From Paenibacillus faecis (GTDB lineage Bacteria; Bacillota; Bacilli; Paenibacillales; Paenibacillaceae): a DNA stretch of 64,000 bases. Positions 16,676 through 25,606 of the stretch are shown here, piece after piece; within the stretch, counting starts at the first letter, position 1; every line of letters starts with the position of its first letter. The notes under the pieces are model-generated. The model had not been told where the DNA came from. It worked only from the letters and a program-made list of their open reading frames with translations, and searched no databases. Made by a program: the position numbers and the translations under genes. Location: assembly GCF_008084145.1 (NCBI RefSeq), contig NZ_VSDO01000002.1, positions 930,001-994,000 of the forward strand, in the 5' to 3' direction.

Positions 16676-17500
16676 TCAAGGAGGAGGGAAAGCGGGACAG
16701 CCGGAGATCCGATCCGGACGGGTATACACATTACATGAATTCTGACGAATGAAACCAACGGTGGTGATTCCTAATTGTTCCGCCAGCTCAAGCGCTAGTC
16801 CGGTGGGGGCAGATTTGGACAAAATCATTTCACAGCCTATTTTGGCTACTTTCAATAAGATTTCCGAAGAAATCCGTCCGCTGAAAACAACAATTTTGTC
16901 ATTGAGTTTCAAATGTTGCTTCAGGCAGTAGCCGTAAATTTTGTCAAGTGCATTATGACGACCAATGTCGCTGCGGGCCAGCAGCACCCCGCCGGCATCG
17001 CAAATTGCAGCAGAATGGACGCCACCGGTGCGATGGAACAGCTCTGATCCGGTTTGCACTTCCTCCATTAAGCGGAAACAATCGTCGAACGAAAGTGACA
17101 CATGTACCCCGTCCGCAATTTTGGCCGTTCTGGCATCATTAATGTAGACGAAGCCATGCCGGCTAGACCCGCAGCAGGAAGTTACATATCGCTTGGCAAA
17201 CAGCTGACGGTGCAATGGGCTTAAGTGGTCTATAGTTACGTGGACGAAACCTTCTTCTTCCTGACTCCAAATTGACTTGATATCCTGGAACCCTCTAATG
17301 ATTCCTTCGGATGCCAAGTAACCGATTACCATGTCCTCGATATATTCAGGAGTGCATACCAAAGTGACGAATTCATCACCGTTTATTTTGATTGTGACCG
17401 GATGCTCCGTAACAATAAGATCTTCTTCCATCGTGATATGTCCACTGCGGTAACGTATAATTTCCCCATGCCGCTCGGATTCGAGTTTCAATGCAATCAT
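16676..17500 (-). CDS. fdhD: Formate dehydrogenase sulfurtransferase FdhD
   Basis: Delivers sulfur from a cysteine desulfurase to the Mo-bisMGD cofactor, needed for active formate dehydrogenase; 274 residues. Motifs are GYLASEGII, the cysteine-bearing loop TSCCGSSRHG, TGGVHSA, RSDIGRHNALDK, and the GRISSEIL/SKSAPT block. The E. coli CxxC is replaced by adjacent cysteines (CC), which I believe is common in Firmicutes. The ATG at 17500 sits very close to AAAAAGG, so the TTG at 17491 may be the true start. First gene of the leftward operon. Confidence 0.94.
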   Translation of the reverse strand: MIALKLESERHGEIIRYRSGHITMEEDLIVTEHPVTIKINGDEFVTLVCTPEYIEDMVIGYLASEGIIRGFQDIKSIWSQEEEGFVHVTIDHLSPLHRQLFAKRYVTSCCGSSRHGFVYINDARTAKIADGVHVSLSFDDCFRLMEEVQTGSELFHRTGGVHSAAICDAGGVLLARSDIGRHNALDKIYGYCLKQHLKLNDKIVVFSGRISSEILLKVAKIGCEMILSKSAPTGLALELAEQLGITTVGFIRQNSCNVYTRPDRISGCPAFPPP

Positions 17501-17574
17501 CCTTTTTCGTTAGAAATTGAACATCTCAACATTTCCTTTAAATGATAAATAATACCATTTTAAAACACGTTATT

Positions 17575-17603
17575 ACTACATCACTTTTTATAATAAGTGT
17601 CAA
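17575..17603 (-). promoter_or_regulatory. Candidate promoter of fdhD-hydE-hydG
   Basis: Reading the minus strand, TTGACA lies at 17603-17598 and a weak -10 TGTAGT about 17 bases on. The spacer contains an inverted repeat, CACTT/AAGTG (17582-17599), which could be a regulator site. No Rex-like box is seen here, unlike upstream of fdhF. Confidence 0.4.
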
Positions 17604-18115
17604 TTTAATATCTCACATATAGCCTTTACGTTCTTCATGAATCAGAACTATTTTAGGAGTTGAACGCTATGGTATAACGGGTCAGAGGACTAGGCGAGTT
17701 ATGTATTTGAAACGGATTGAAATAGCGGGCTTTTTTAGTGTTTATACATGTTGCTGCAAGCCCAATAGAATCAACAAAAATGGTTTCATAGTTTTATTTA
17801 ACCCGACACATGGGGCAATTGATAGCCTTGGAAAGGAAAGGTTTTTTCACATTCTTCACCTGCAGCTCATTTGAATTAAAAGGAATTCTTCCCGTTATTT
17901 TGGTGCATATAGCGGATGGAGAGGCGAATTAGCTGGAAAACCTCCCGCTAATTCGCCCGAAATAGCGTATATCGGCAATAGGGCCGCGAAATAGATGGAG
18001 TTTTTCCAGCTAAATCCGATAGAAGGGCCAAGGGTGGTGAATTAACGGGAAGTTTTCCCGTTAATGATGTGGACTCCGTCGGTGGGGGATTAAAATTGCA
18101 TTTGTGGACGTTTCC
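17604..18115. other. Intergenic region with palindromic repeats
   Basis: No gene recognised. It contains two clean inverted repeats: GCGAATTAGC/GCTAATTCGC (17924-17933 with 17947-17956) and TTAACGGGAA-GT-TTTCCCGTTAA (18042-18064). Similar words (TTCCCGTTATT at 17889, GCGGGAGGTTGTCCCGTTATT near 46638) recur elsewhere, suggesting a second dispersed intergenic repeat family. No terminator with a T-run is obvious for the LysR gene. Confidence 0.55.
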
Positions 18116-18997
18116 TTATCTGGCCGGAATCCGGCTTGAAGCCAAATGCTCGATAAAGGCCTGGAGGCTGGGGTCCATGAACGTATGTTTGCGGTAGACG
18201 AGACCGACTTTTTTTCGGGGGGCCGGCTCGGCTAAGGGAATGACGGATACCCCGGGGGAATCCAGCATTCCCGCATAAGACGCGGGGAGGACCGTTCCGC
18301 CGACATGCTGCTGAACCATCTGCATCTGGGACTCCATGGTCGACAGCTCCATGACCGGCTTCAGCGACAGACCTACCGCATGGCACGCGGTGTCGATCAT
18401 TTGCCGCACAAAAAACTTTGGCTGGAACAGGACTAGCGGTATTTCGGCAAGCTGTTCCAGCTTCACCGCGGTGAAGTCCGAGAAGGGATGACTGCGGGAA
18501 ACGACAAGAACAAGCTCCTCGTCATAGAGGGGCAGGTTGATCAACTGCTCATCTTCCAGCGGCAAAAAGACAACGCCCAGATCGAGCCGGTTGCCGAGCA
18601 AACCGTCACGGGTTTCTTCGGTCGCCAGTTCGACCACGTTCAACTCGATTCCCGGATATTGACGGTGAAACGAAATGAGCGCATCGGTCAGCAGATGGTT
18701 GCCGGAGCAGCCGATCTGGAGCCTGCCCCGCTGAAGGCCGGCGATCTGGCCGATTTCCAGCTTGGCCTGCTCCAGCTCATGCAGAATCCGTCTGGTATGT
18801 TCCAGCAATATCGTGCCGGGCTGCGTGAGGTGGATTTTTTTCCCGGAACGGTGAAATAACGGGGTCCCTACCTCTTGCTCCAGTAAACGGATTTGGTGGC
18901 TTAACGTCGGTTGGGTAATGCCGAGCCGGTCCGCGGCCTTCGTGAAATGAAGCTCTTCGGCCACCGCCAAAAAGTAATCCAATAGTCGATGCTCCAT
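18116..18997 (-). CDS. LysR-family transcriptional regulator
   Basis: DNA-binding regulator of 293 residues: N-terminal winged helix (HFTKAADRLGITQPTLSHQIRLLEQEVGTPLF is the classic helix-turn-helix) and a C-terminal periplasmic-binding-like effector domain. The ATG at 18997 follows TGGAG; a TTG at 19012 would add five residues. It is divergent from ilvE across ~220 bases holding a perfect 7-bp inverted repeat. The effector is unknown; autoregulation and control of ilvE are plausible from position only. Confidence 0.85.
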   Translation of the reverse strand: MEHRLLDYFLAVAEELHFTKAADRLGITQPTLSHQIRLLEQEVGTPLFHRSGKKIHLTQPGTILLEHTRRILHELEQAKLEIGQIAGLQRGRLQIGCSGNHLLTDALISFHRQYPGIELNVVELATEETRDGLLGNRLDLGVVFLPLEDEQLINLPLYDEELVLVVSRSHPFSDFTAVKLEQLAEIPLVLFQPKFFVRQMIDTACHAVGLSLKPVMELSTMESQMQMVQQHVGGTVLPASYAGMLDSPGVSVIPLAEPAPRKKVGLVYRKHTFMDPSLQAFIEHLASSRIPAR

Positions 18998-19033
18998 ATG
19001 CAGTGTCTCCAATCCCGGTTGATCACCAATTTG

Positions 19034-19048
19034 ATAGATAGTATCTAT
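19034..19048. promoter_or_regulatory. Candidate LysR operator
   Basis: Perfect inverted repeat ATAGATA-G-TATCTAT just upstream of the LysR gene, consistent with the T-N11-A motif bound by LysR proteins. A further imperfect dyad TATGAT-N10-ATCATA lies at 19121-19142. Confidence 0.45.
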
Positions 19049-19215
19049 GATATGGAAAAATCTCCGTGTTGGCTAGGAAAATCGAAAAATGAAACGGGCA
19101 ATCGATCCATAGAGAGAAACTATGATAATTATTGATATCATAATATTGATCAATGCTAAAACAAAGGGTATAGTTAGTGACAGAAGTTAACGGAACAGAG
19201 AGGGAGCGAATCGCA

Positions 19216-20286
19216 GTGGGCAAAATACAAATCGTACGGCGCGAGCAGCCGAAAACCAAACCGGACCCGGAGAAGCTGGGCTTCGGCCAATATTTTACCG
19301 ATCATATGCTGGTGATGGATTATTCAGCGGAGACAGGGTGGCGGGAACCTGAAATCGTTCCTTACGGACCGATCTCCCTGGATCCGTCCGCCATGGTGCT
19401 TCATTACGGCCAGGAAGTATTTGAAGGCATGAAAGCTTATACGCTGGAAGACGGCCGGATCGCCCTGTTTCGTCCCGACATGAACATGAAGCGGATGAAC
19501 CAGTCCTGCGAACGGCTCAGCATCCCTCCGTTCGATCCGGAGACGGTGCTGGAAGGGATCGTCGAGCTGGTCAGCCTGGACCGGGACTGGATTCCGGACG
19601 GCGACGATACTTCCTTGTACATTCGTCCCTTTATTATCGCGACGGAACCGTGCCTTGGCGTACGGGCGGCCAAGGAGTACAAGCTGATCGTAATTTTGTC
19701 CCCCGTGGGCTCCTACTACCCGGAAGGGATTCATCCGGTATCGATCTACGTGGAGGATCAATTCGTCCGGGCGGTTCGCGGGGGAACCGGAGCGGCCAAG
19801 ACGTCGGGAAACTATGCCGCGGGGATCAAGGCCCAGGAAACGGCGAAAGAACAAGGCTTTTCCCAAGTGCTCTGGCTTGACGGCGTAGAGAAGAAATACA
19901 TCGAGGAAGTCGGCAGCATGAACGTCTTCTTTAAAATCGGCGGCGAAGTCGTTACGCCTGCCTTGTCCGGCAGCATTTTGGCCGGAATCACGCGGGATTC
20001 CGTGATCACGATGCTGCGCTCCTGGGGGCTTACGGTTACGGAACGGAAGATATCCGTCGAGGAACTGTTTGAAGCCGCCCGGAAGGGCCTTTTGGAAGAA
20101 GCGTTCGGCACCGGTACGGCTGCGGTTATCTCTCCGATCGGAACGATGAAATGGGAGCAGGAGCAGATCACCATCGCCGGCGGCAACACGGGAGAGTACG
20201 CCAAGAAACTTTACGATACGATAACGGGGATCCAAAAGGGACTCCTGGAAGACCGTTTTGGCTGGATGAAAGAAATTCAGGAATAA
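19216..20286 (+). CDS. ilvE: Branched-chain amino acid aminotransferase
   Basis: PLP enzyme transferring amino groups between leucine/isoleucine/valine and 2-oxoglutarate, 356 residues (family II, eukaryote-like long form). Motifs are HYGQEVFEGMKAY, RPDMNMKR, the PLP lysine in GAAKTSGNYA, and EEVGSMNVFF. The GTG at 19216 follows AGGGAG and gives the usual 356-residue length; an upstream GTG at 19177 is open but lacks a good site. A strong terminator follows. Confidence 0.93.
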   Translation: MGKIQIVRREQPKTKPDPEKLGFGQYFTDHMLVMDYSAETGWREPEIVPYGPISLDPSAMVLHYGQEVFEGMKAYTLEDGRIALFRPDMNMKRMNQSCERLSIPPFDPETVLEGIVELVSLDRDWIPDGDDTSLYIRPFIIATEPCLGVRAAKEYKLIVILSPVGSYYPEGIHPVSIYVEDQFVRAVRGGTGAAKTSGNYAAGIKAQETAKEQGFSQVLWLDGVEKKYIEEVGSMNVFFKIGGEVVTPALSGSILAGITRDSVITMLRSWGLTVTERKISVEELFEAARKGLLEEAFGTGTAAVISPIGTMKWEQEQITIAGGNTGEYAKKLYDTITGIQKGLLEDRFGWMKEIQE

Positions 20287-20323
20287 CGGTAGACCGCTTT
20301 GTACCACATACCATGACCACCCG

Positions 20324-20353
20324 CCGCCCGGCTGCCCAGCCGGGCGGTTTTTT
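20324..20353 (+). terminator. Terminator after ilvE
   Basis: Stem CCGCCCGGCT (20324-20333) with AGCCGGGCGG (20338-20347), loop GCCC, then TTTTTT. Confidence 0.93.
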
Positions 20354-20477
20354 GCCTTCCGCTGAAGTTCCAATGGGAATCAGGAAGGAATTTCAAAGCG
20401 GTTGTCGAATATTCATGACGTGAATGAGACATGAGACGGATCTCGGCTTGAAGTTGACCTTACATAGGGGGGAAGTC

Positions 20478-20885
20478 ATGCATACTGCGGAATTTGCTAA
20501 ATTGCTGGGCATGATCATGAAGGACTACCAGACGCATATGGAGGAGGAATTGGCTCCCGCGCTCACGACGTCCCAACTGACCGTACTGGAGGTATTGGAG
20601 CGTGAAGGCAAGCTGAAGCCGTCCGAATTGATCCCCTTTCTGTCCACCACGCCGGCGGCGGTAACGATGCTGCTTGACCGGATGGAGCGGGGGGGACTGA
20701 TTCGCCGGGACCGCGATGAGGGCGACCGCCGGATCGTGTGGGTTTCGATCACGGAGAAAGGCAAACGCGAGGCGGAACGGGGCGTACAGGTCAGAGAAGC
20801 GTACTTGGGCGGGGTGCTGGACCGGATTTCTACCCACAACCAGCAGCTTCTCGTCTACCTATTAGGGAAAATTTCCGGAAAATAA
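20478..20885 (+). CDS. MarR-family transcriptional regulator
   Basis: Winged-helix repressor of 135 residues. The core LTVLEVLEREGKLKPSELIPFLSTTPAAVTMLLDRMERGGLIRR, followed by the wing DEGDRRIVWVSITEKG, is diagnostic for MarR. The ATG at 20478 follows TAGGGGGGAAG; an upstream in-frame ATG at 20424 lacks a comparable site. Monocistronic, with a terminator downstream. Ligand and targets unknown. Confidence 0.88.
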   Translation: MHTAEFAKLLGMIMKDYQTHMEEELAPALTTSQLTVLEVLEREGKLKPSELIPFLSTTPAAVTMLLDRMERGGLIRRDRDEGDRRIVWVSITEKGKREAERGVQVREAYLGGVLDRISTHNQQLLVYLLGKISGK

Positions 20886-20914
20886 CCGGCTGTGCAGGGC
20901 TTTGACGAAAGTAA

Positions 20915-20967
20915 AAATGCGAGTTGCCGAGGAGCGTGAACTCCAGCCGGCAGCTCGCATTTTTTTA
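20915..20967 (+). terminator. Terminator after marR-like gene
   Basis: AAATGCGAGTTGCC pairs with GGCAGCTCGCATTT (one wobble), followed by TTTTT at 20963-20967. Confidence 0.85.
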
Positions 20968-21020
20968 CGATAAAAATAGGATTTCCAACTTCTCACGCCA
21001 TCACGCCATTCTTCCGAGGA

Positions 21021-21776
21021 TCACATTTCTCCGGCCATGCCGCCCGATTTGCAGGCTTCGCCGACCCCGCGATACAGCCGATCTTCCCACAGATTCCAAG
21101 GATACAAGCGGGGCGGAAGCGAGACCAGGTCGATCATCTCCTTGCTGACCGGATGGGGGAAGCCTACATAAAGCGACCACAAGGCGATCTGTTCGCCGGG
21201 CTTGTTTAAGGCGGCTCCGTATTTTTGGTCGCCGTAAAGCGGGCAGCCCAGATGGCTGAACTGCACGCGAATCTGATGGGATCTTCCGGTATGGAGCCGG
21301 ATTTGTACCAGGGACAAATTGTCCTGAACGGAAGTGCCCAACACCCGGTAATCGAGCTTCGCGTCTCTGCCCCCCGGCGTGCCTTTCTTGACCACGCGGA
21401 CCGTGTTGGTCTTCTCGTCTTTCAGCAGCGTATCGGTCAAGGTGCCGCTGGCCTGGGCGGGAATTCCGCGGACGACGGCCACGTAGCCCTTCTCGAAACC
21501 GCGCGTCCGCACCGCATCGGACAATCTGGACGCGGCCTTCGACGTTTTGGCGAAGATCATGGCCCCGCCGACGGGCCGATCGAGCCGGTGAACGAGACCC
21601 AGATACACATTGCCGGGCTTCCCGTACCTTTCTTTAATATCCGCCTTTAGCAGGTTGAGCAAGTCGGGATCTCCGCTGGCATCCTCCTGGGTGGGGACAT
21701 TGACCGGCTTCTCGATACCGAGCAGATGATTGTCCTCGTAAAGGATCGTCATGCCCGGCTCGCCTGAAGTACGCAT
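21021..21776 (-). CDS. RluA-family RNA pseudouridine synthase
   Basis: Isomerises specific uridines in rRNA or tRNA to pseudouridine; 251 residues. It has the RluA catalytic motif HRLDRPVGGAM with the essential Asp, KGYVAVVRG, and HTGRSHQIRVQFSHLG. There is no N-terminal S4 domain, so it is a short RluA-type form. The start has GAGGAGGGCGG ten bases upstream, overlapping the end of the methyltransferase gene, so the two are co-transcribed. Exact target not assignable. Confidence 0.88.
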   Translation of the reverse strand: MRTSGEPGMTILYEDNHLLGIEKPVNVPTQEDASGDPDLLNLLKADIKERYGKPGNVYLGLVHRLDRPVGGAMIFAKTSKAASRLSDAVRTRGFEKGYVAVVRGIPAQASGTLTDTLLKDEKTNTVRVVKKGTPGGRDAKLDYRVLGTSVQDNLSLVQIRLHTGRSHQIRVQFSHLGCPLYGDQKYGAALNKPGEQIALWSLYVGFPHPVSKEMIDLVSLPPRLYPWNLWEDRLYRGVGEACKSGGMAGEM

Positions 21777-21789
21777 GAAACCGCCCTCC

Positions 21790-22653
21790 TCAGTCCTCCC
21801 AGCGGCCCAAGATGCCGCATGGAAGATTCAAACCGGACCGGGTAATCGGTAGCCCCAGCTCTCCGGCCGTGATACGTCCGCCGTACTGCTTCTTGACGGT
21901 CATGGACAAGATGTTGTGCAGCACGGTCGGCGAGATCCCGGTCGTGTAGGAATTGATCAGGAAGAACAGCGGGGTATCCGATAAAATGGAGAGACATGAC
22001 TCCACGAACGGATAGAGGCTTGTTTCCAGCTTCCACATTTCGCCTCCGGGTCCCCGGCCGTAGGACGGCGGGTCCATAATAATCGCATCGTATTTGTTGC
22101 CTCGCCGCTGCTCCCGCTGGACAAACTTAAACACGTCGTCCGTGATAAAACGGACGGGGCGGTCGCCGAGACCGGACAGAGTCAGGTTCTCCTTGGCCCA
22201 TTGCACCATCCCTTTGGCGGCGTCGACATGCACGACCGAAGCGCCGGCCGAGGCGGCCGCCACGGTAGCTCCGCCGGTGTAGGCGAACAAATTGAGCACC
22301 TGGATCGGACGACCCGCCGCGGCGATCTTGTCCATCATCCAGCGCCAGTTCGCCGCCTGTTCGGGAAACAGGCCGGTGTGCTTGAAATTGGTCGGCCGAA
22401 TATAGAATTTGAGCCGATCGTAAGAGATGGTCCAGCGGTCGGGAATCTGCTTCTTCATCTCCCATTGGCCGCCCCCGGAGGAGCTGCGGTGATAATGGCC
22501 GTGGACATCTTGCCACTCCTTGTTTTCGTCCCGGATGGGCCAAATGATCTGCGGATCCGGACGGCGCAGCACGACATCGCCCCAACGCTCCAGCTTCTCT
22601 CCGTTCCCGGTATCGATAACCTCATAATCGTTCCAGTCGTTCGCTACATACAT
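21790..22653 (-). CDS. Class I SAM-dependent methyltransferase, RlmI-like fold
   Basis: Rossmann-fold methyltransferase of 287 residues. The SAM-binding stretch is LNLFAYTGGATVAAASAGASVVHVD (only the first part is the glycine motif), and the catalytic DPPSYGRGPGGE resembles rRNA cytosine-C5 enzymes of the RlmI/RlmK group. The ATG at 22653 is preceded by AAGGAAGG; a TTG at 22680 overlaps that site and is rejected. Operon with the pseudouridine synthase suggests RNA modification. Substrate unknown. Confidence 0.82.
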   Translation of the reverse strand: MYVANDWNDYEVIDTGNGEKLERWGDVVLRRPDPQIIWPIRDENKEWQDVHGHYHRSSSGGGQWEMKKQIPDRWTISYDRLKFYIRPTNFKHTGLFPEQAANWRWMMDKIAAAGRPIQVLNLFAYTGGATVAAASAGASVVHVDAAKGMVQWAKENLTLSGLGDRPVRFITDDVFKFVQREQRRGNKYDAIIMDPPSYGRGPGGEMWKLETSLYPFVESCLSILSDTPLFFLINSYTTGISPTVLHNILSMTVKKQYGGRITAGELGLPITRSGLNLPCGILGRWED

Positions 22654-22903
22654 GTGACTTAAACCTTCCTTCCGTTTCAAAAGAACGGCCCTTCGCGGAC
22701 CGCCCGAATCAATAATCGCTGCCTTAATGTAGAGTTCGCTAGTTATTGTACCTTATTTTTCTATCGGCATGCCAGCATCCGCGAAAAACTTGTTCCCCTG
22801 TCGTTTCCGGCTTTTTTAAATATAGACGTTTTAAGTACTTTGAAAAAAGGGGGTTCTGTGATAGTCTGTTTTGAAAAGTATAGATGGGAGGAGAGATGCG
22901 CTC

Positions 22904-24631
22904 ATGCTTCGCCGTTTTTTTACATACTATCGGCCTTATAAAAAGTTGTTCATTCTCGACTTTACCTGCGCGGTCGTCGCAGGCTTGCTGGAACTCGGCT
23001 TTCCCGTGGCCGTCAATCATTTTGTGGACGAATTGCTTCCCGGCAAGAACTGGACTCTAATTCTCTGGGCTTCCGCCGCGCTGCTGGGCGTTTACTTGCT
23101 CAATACGGTGCTCAATTACATCGTGACTTACTGGGGACATATGCTCGGGGTCAATATCGAGACGAATATGCGAAAAAAAATGTTCGACCACCTGCAGAAG
23201 CTGTCGTTCCGGTTCTATGACAATCACAAGACCGGCCACCTGATGTCCCGGATTTCCAACGATCTCGACAATATCGGGGAGGTCGCGCACCACGGGCCGG
23301 AGGATCTGTTTATCGCCGGAATGACCCTGGTCGGATCGTTCCTGCTCATGCTAGGTATTAATTGGAAGCTGGCGGTGCTGACCTTCCTGATCGTGCCGAT
23401 CCTTGTCTGGGCGGCTTTATATTTTAACGGAAAAATGACCAAAACCTACCGCGGCCTGTTTTCGGCCCTCGCCGATTTTAACGCCCGCGTGGAAGAGAAC
23501 ATCGGCGGGATCCGCGTCGTTCAAGCGTTCGCCAATGAAGAGCATGAGAAGGCGTTGTTTGAGGAAAACAACGGAGAATACCGGCAAACCAAACTTCGCG
23601 CTTATAAAATTATGGCCGGGAGCTTGTCGGTGAACTACATGCTGATGAGGCTCGTCTCTTTGTTCGTGATGGTCTGCGGTACGTGGTTCGTCATTCGCGG
23701 CGAGTTGTCCTATGGGGAATTTATCGGCTTTTTGCTGCTCGCCAACGTGTTTATCCGCCCGATTGAAAAAATCAACGCCATCATCGAAAGTTACCCCAAA
23801 GGCATCGCCGGATTCAAGCGTTATCTTGAAATCATGGATACCGCGCCGGATGTGGCCGATGCGCCGGAAGCGGTCGACGCCGGCTGGCTCAAAGGGGATA
23901 TCGCTTTCGACCGGGTTACGTTCGGCTACGACGACGGACCGCCGGTCGTTAACGATATCAGCCTGAGGATTCGGGCGGGGGAAACCATCGCCTTCGTCGG
24001 TCCTTCCGGGGCGGGCAAAACGACGCTGTGCAGCTTGCTGCCGCGTTTCTACGAACCGACTGCGGGCCGGATCTCGATCGACGGCCAGGACATCCGCAGT
24101 ATGACCCTGGCGTCGCTGCGCCGCAATATCGGGATCGTCCAGCAGGATGTTTATCTGTTCTCCGGCACGATCCGGGACAATATCGCTTACGGCAAGCTGG
24201 GCGCGGACGAAGAGGAGATTTGGGCGGCGGCGCGCCGGGCGCAGCTCGAGGATTTCATCCTGGCCCAGCCGGAAGGCATGGCCACGGTGATCGGCGAGCG
24301 CGGCGTGAAGTTGTCCGGGGGACAAAAACAGCGGCTCGCCATCGCGCGCATGTTTCTGAAGAATCCGCCGATCCTCATTCTCGACGAAGCGACCTCCGCG
24401 CTCGATACGGAAACCGAGCTGGCGATCCAGCAATCGCTTGCGGAGCTGGCGGAAGGGCGCACCACGCTCGTCATCGCCCACCGGCTGGCGACCATAAAAA
24501 ATGCCGACCGGATCGTCGTCGTGACGGCGGAAGGCATTTCGGAACAAGGCCGCCACCAGGAGCTGGTGACGGCGGGCGGGCATTACAGCCGCTTGTATGA
24601 GGCCCAGTTCGGAAGCTTGCAAAACGTATAG
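22904..24631 (+). CDS. ABC exporter, fused permease and ATPase
   Basis: Homodimer- or heterodimer-type exporter, 575 residues. The N-terminal six-helix ABC transmembrane domain (about 15-305) is followed by a nucleotide-binding domain: Walker A GPSGAGKTT, signature LSGGQKQRLAIAR, Walker B ILILDEATSALD, and H-loop VIAHRLATI. Closest in feel to MsbA/YfiB/YknV-type multidrug or lipid exporters. The ATG at 22904 follows GGGAGGAGAG. No partner ABC gene is adjacent, so it probably homodimerises. Tail-to-tail with a GNAT gene. Confidence 0.92.
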   Translation: MLRRFFTYYRPYKKLFILDFTCAVVAGLLELGFPVAVNHFVDELLPGKNWTLILWASAALLGVYLLNTVLNYIVTYWGHMLGVNIETNMRKKMFDHLQKLSFRFYDNHKTGHLMSRISNDLDNIGEVAHHGPEDLFIAGMTLVGSFLLMLGINWKLAVLTFLIVPILVWAALYFNGKMTKTYRGLFSALADFNARVEENIGGIRVVQAFANEEHEKALFEENNGEYRQTKLRAYKIMAGSLSVNYMLMRLVSLFVMVCGTWFVIRGELSYGEFIGFLLLANVFIRPIEKINAIIESYPKGIAGFKRYLEIMDTAPDVADAPEAVDAGWLKGDIAFDRVTFGYDDGPPVVNDISLRIRAGETIAFVGPSGAGKTTLCSLLPRFYEPTAGRISIDGQDIRSMTLASLRRNIGIVQQDVYLFSGTIRDNIAYGKLGADEEEIWAAARRAQLEDFILAQPEGMATVIGERGVKLSGGQKQRLAIARMFLKNPPILILDEATSALDTETELAIQQSLAELAEGRTTLVIAHRLATIKNADRIVVVTAEGISEQGRHQELVTAGGHYSRLYEAQFGSLQNV

Positions 24632-24636
24632 CCCGT

Positions 24637-25473
24637 TTAGGCAAAGTTGTAGCGGTAGTAGTTCTGCGCCCGAACGGTCCGGAAACCGGTGGATTCGTAC
24701 AGCCGCATGGCGTTCGGGTTGTCCAGCGCGACCTCCAGCCATACCTCGCAGCCGGACGCCGTTTCGCGGCGAACAACCTCGCGGAGGGCGGCGGATCCGA
24801 TGCCGTGTCCGCGATAGGACGGGGAGACGGCAAATCCGTAAATCCAGGCTTCCCCATTGGACCGGGAGACCCGGAGCTTGCCGACCGGATTATCGTCGAG
24901 CATCAAAAGCTCATTCTCCGCGACCGTTTCGTAATTTTCATAGAAGGACAGGGACTCATCCAGCGGCATATCGAAGCCGTCGCTGTCGAACCGGGCGAGC
25001 ACAGGGACATCCTTGGCCTCCGCACGACGCAGGATTACATCTTCCCGGACGGGCAGCGAGAGATCCCCGCTCGGCTCGTACTTCATCTGATACTCCGAAA
25101 AGTCGTAGGTAAACGGCACGCTATTCAAAAAAGCCTTGGCGGATTCGCTGTTTTCAGGCGCGTTTAATAAAATTTGCTTATATTTCGCTAAGCGCTCCGG
25201 AGTAAGAACTTTTTGCAGCAGTCCGGTAAATACCCCCTGACGCCGGTACTCCGGATGGACCATGCCGCAAAGTTCCACCGAGCTGCCGAAATCGTAAAAT
25301 CCCAAAAAGCCGATAAGCCGGCCATTCCGATATTCGGCCCAATCGGCTTTCTCATCGGGTTTGCGGGACAGCAGCGTGTCCCAATTCAGCTTCAGCACGA
25401 TGGAATCGCGGGCTTCGCAAATGCGCTGCAGCTCTTTGACGTCCTCCCAGTTAAACGGGTTTGTAACGATCAC
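24637..25473 (-). CDS. GNAT-family N-acetyltransferase, two-domain
   Basis: A 278-residue protein with an acetyl-CoA-binding C-terminal GNAT domain (YGFAVSPSYRGHGIGSAAL, then LEVALDNPNAMRLYESTGF). An N-terminal degenerate GNAT half carries MVHPEYRRQGVFTGLL. GTG start after GAGAGGAAG. Substrate unknown. It abuts the convergent ABC exporter gene with only five bases between stop codons. Confidence 0.85.
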   Translation of the reverse strand: MIVTNPFNWEDVKELQRICEARDSIVLKLNWDTLLSRKPDEKADWAEYRNGRLIGFLGFYDFGSSVELCGMVHPEYRRQGVFTGLLQKVLTPERLAKYKQILLNAPENSESAKAFLNSVPFTYDFSEYQMKYEPSGDLSLPVREDVILRRAEAKDVPVLARFDSDGFDMPLDESLSFYENYETVAENELLMLDDNPVGKLRVSRSNGEAWIYGFAVSPSYRGHGIGSAALREVVRRETASGCEVWLEVALDNPNAMRLYESTGFRTVRAQNYYRYNFA

Positions 25474-25606
25474 GCTAAATCACTTCCTCTCGGGAGTATT
25501 CTAGCCGGTTTTTGGAAAAAAAGCACGTGTGACACCATTTCGCCGTTTTCCCGTACTACTACTATAACCGTTAAACGGGAGATATCAGGAGACGGAGGGA
25601 TTGGAC

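Noticed and set aside
4198-17603. Insertion sequence, integrase or tRNA marking a genomic island
   Set aside because: None found on either strand; acquisition is suggested by composition only.
19049-19215. T-box leader before ilvE
   Set aside because: The gap is too short and shows no T-box sequence or terminator hairpin.
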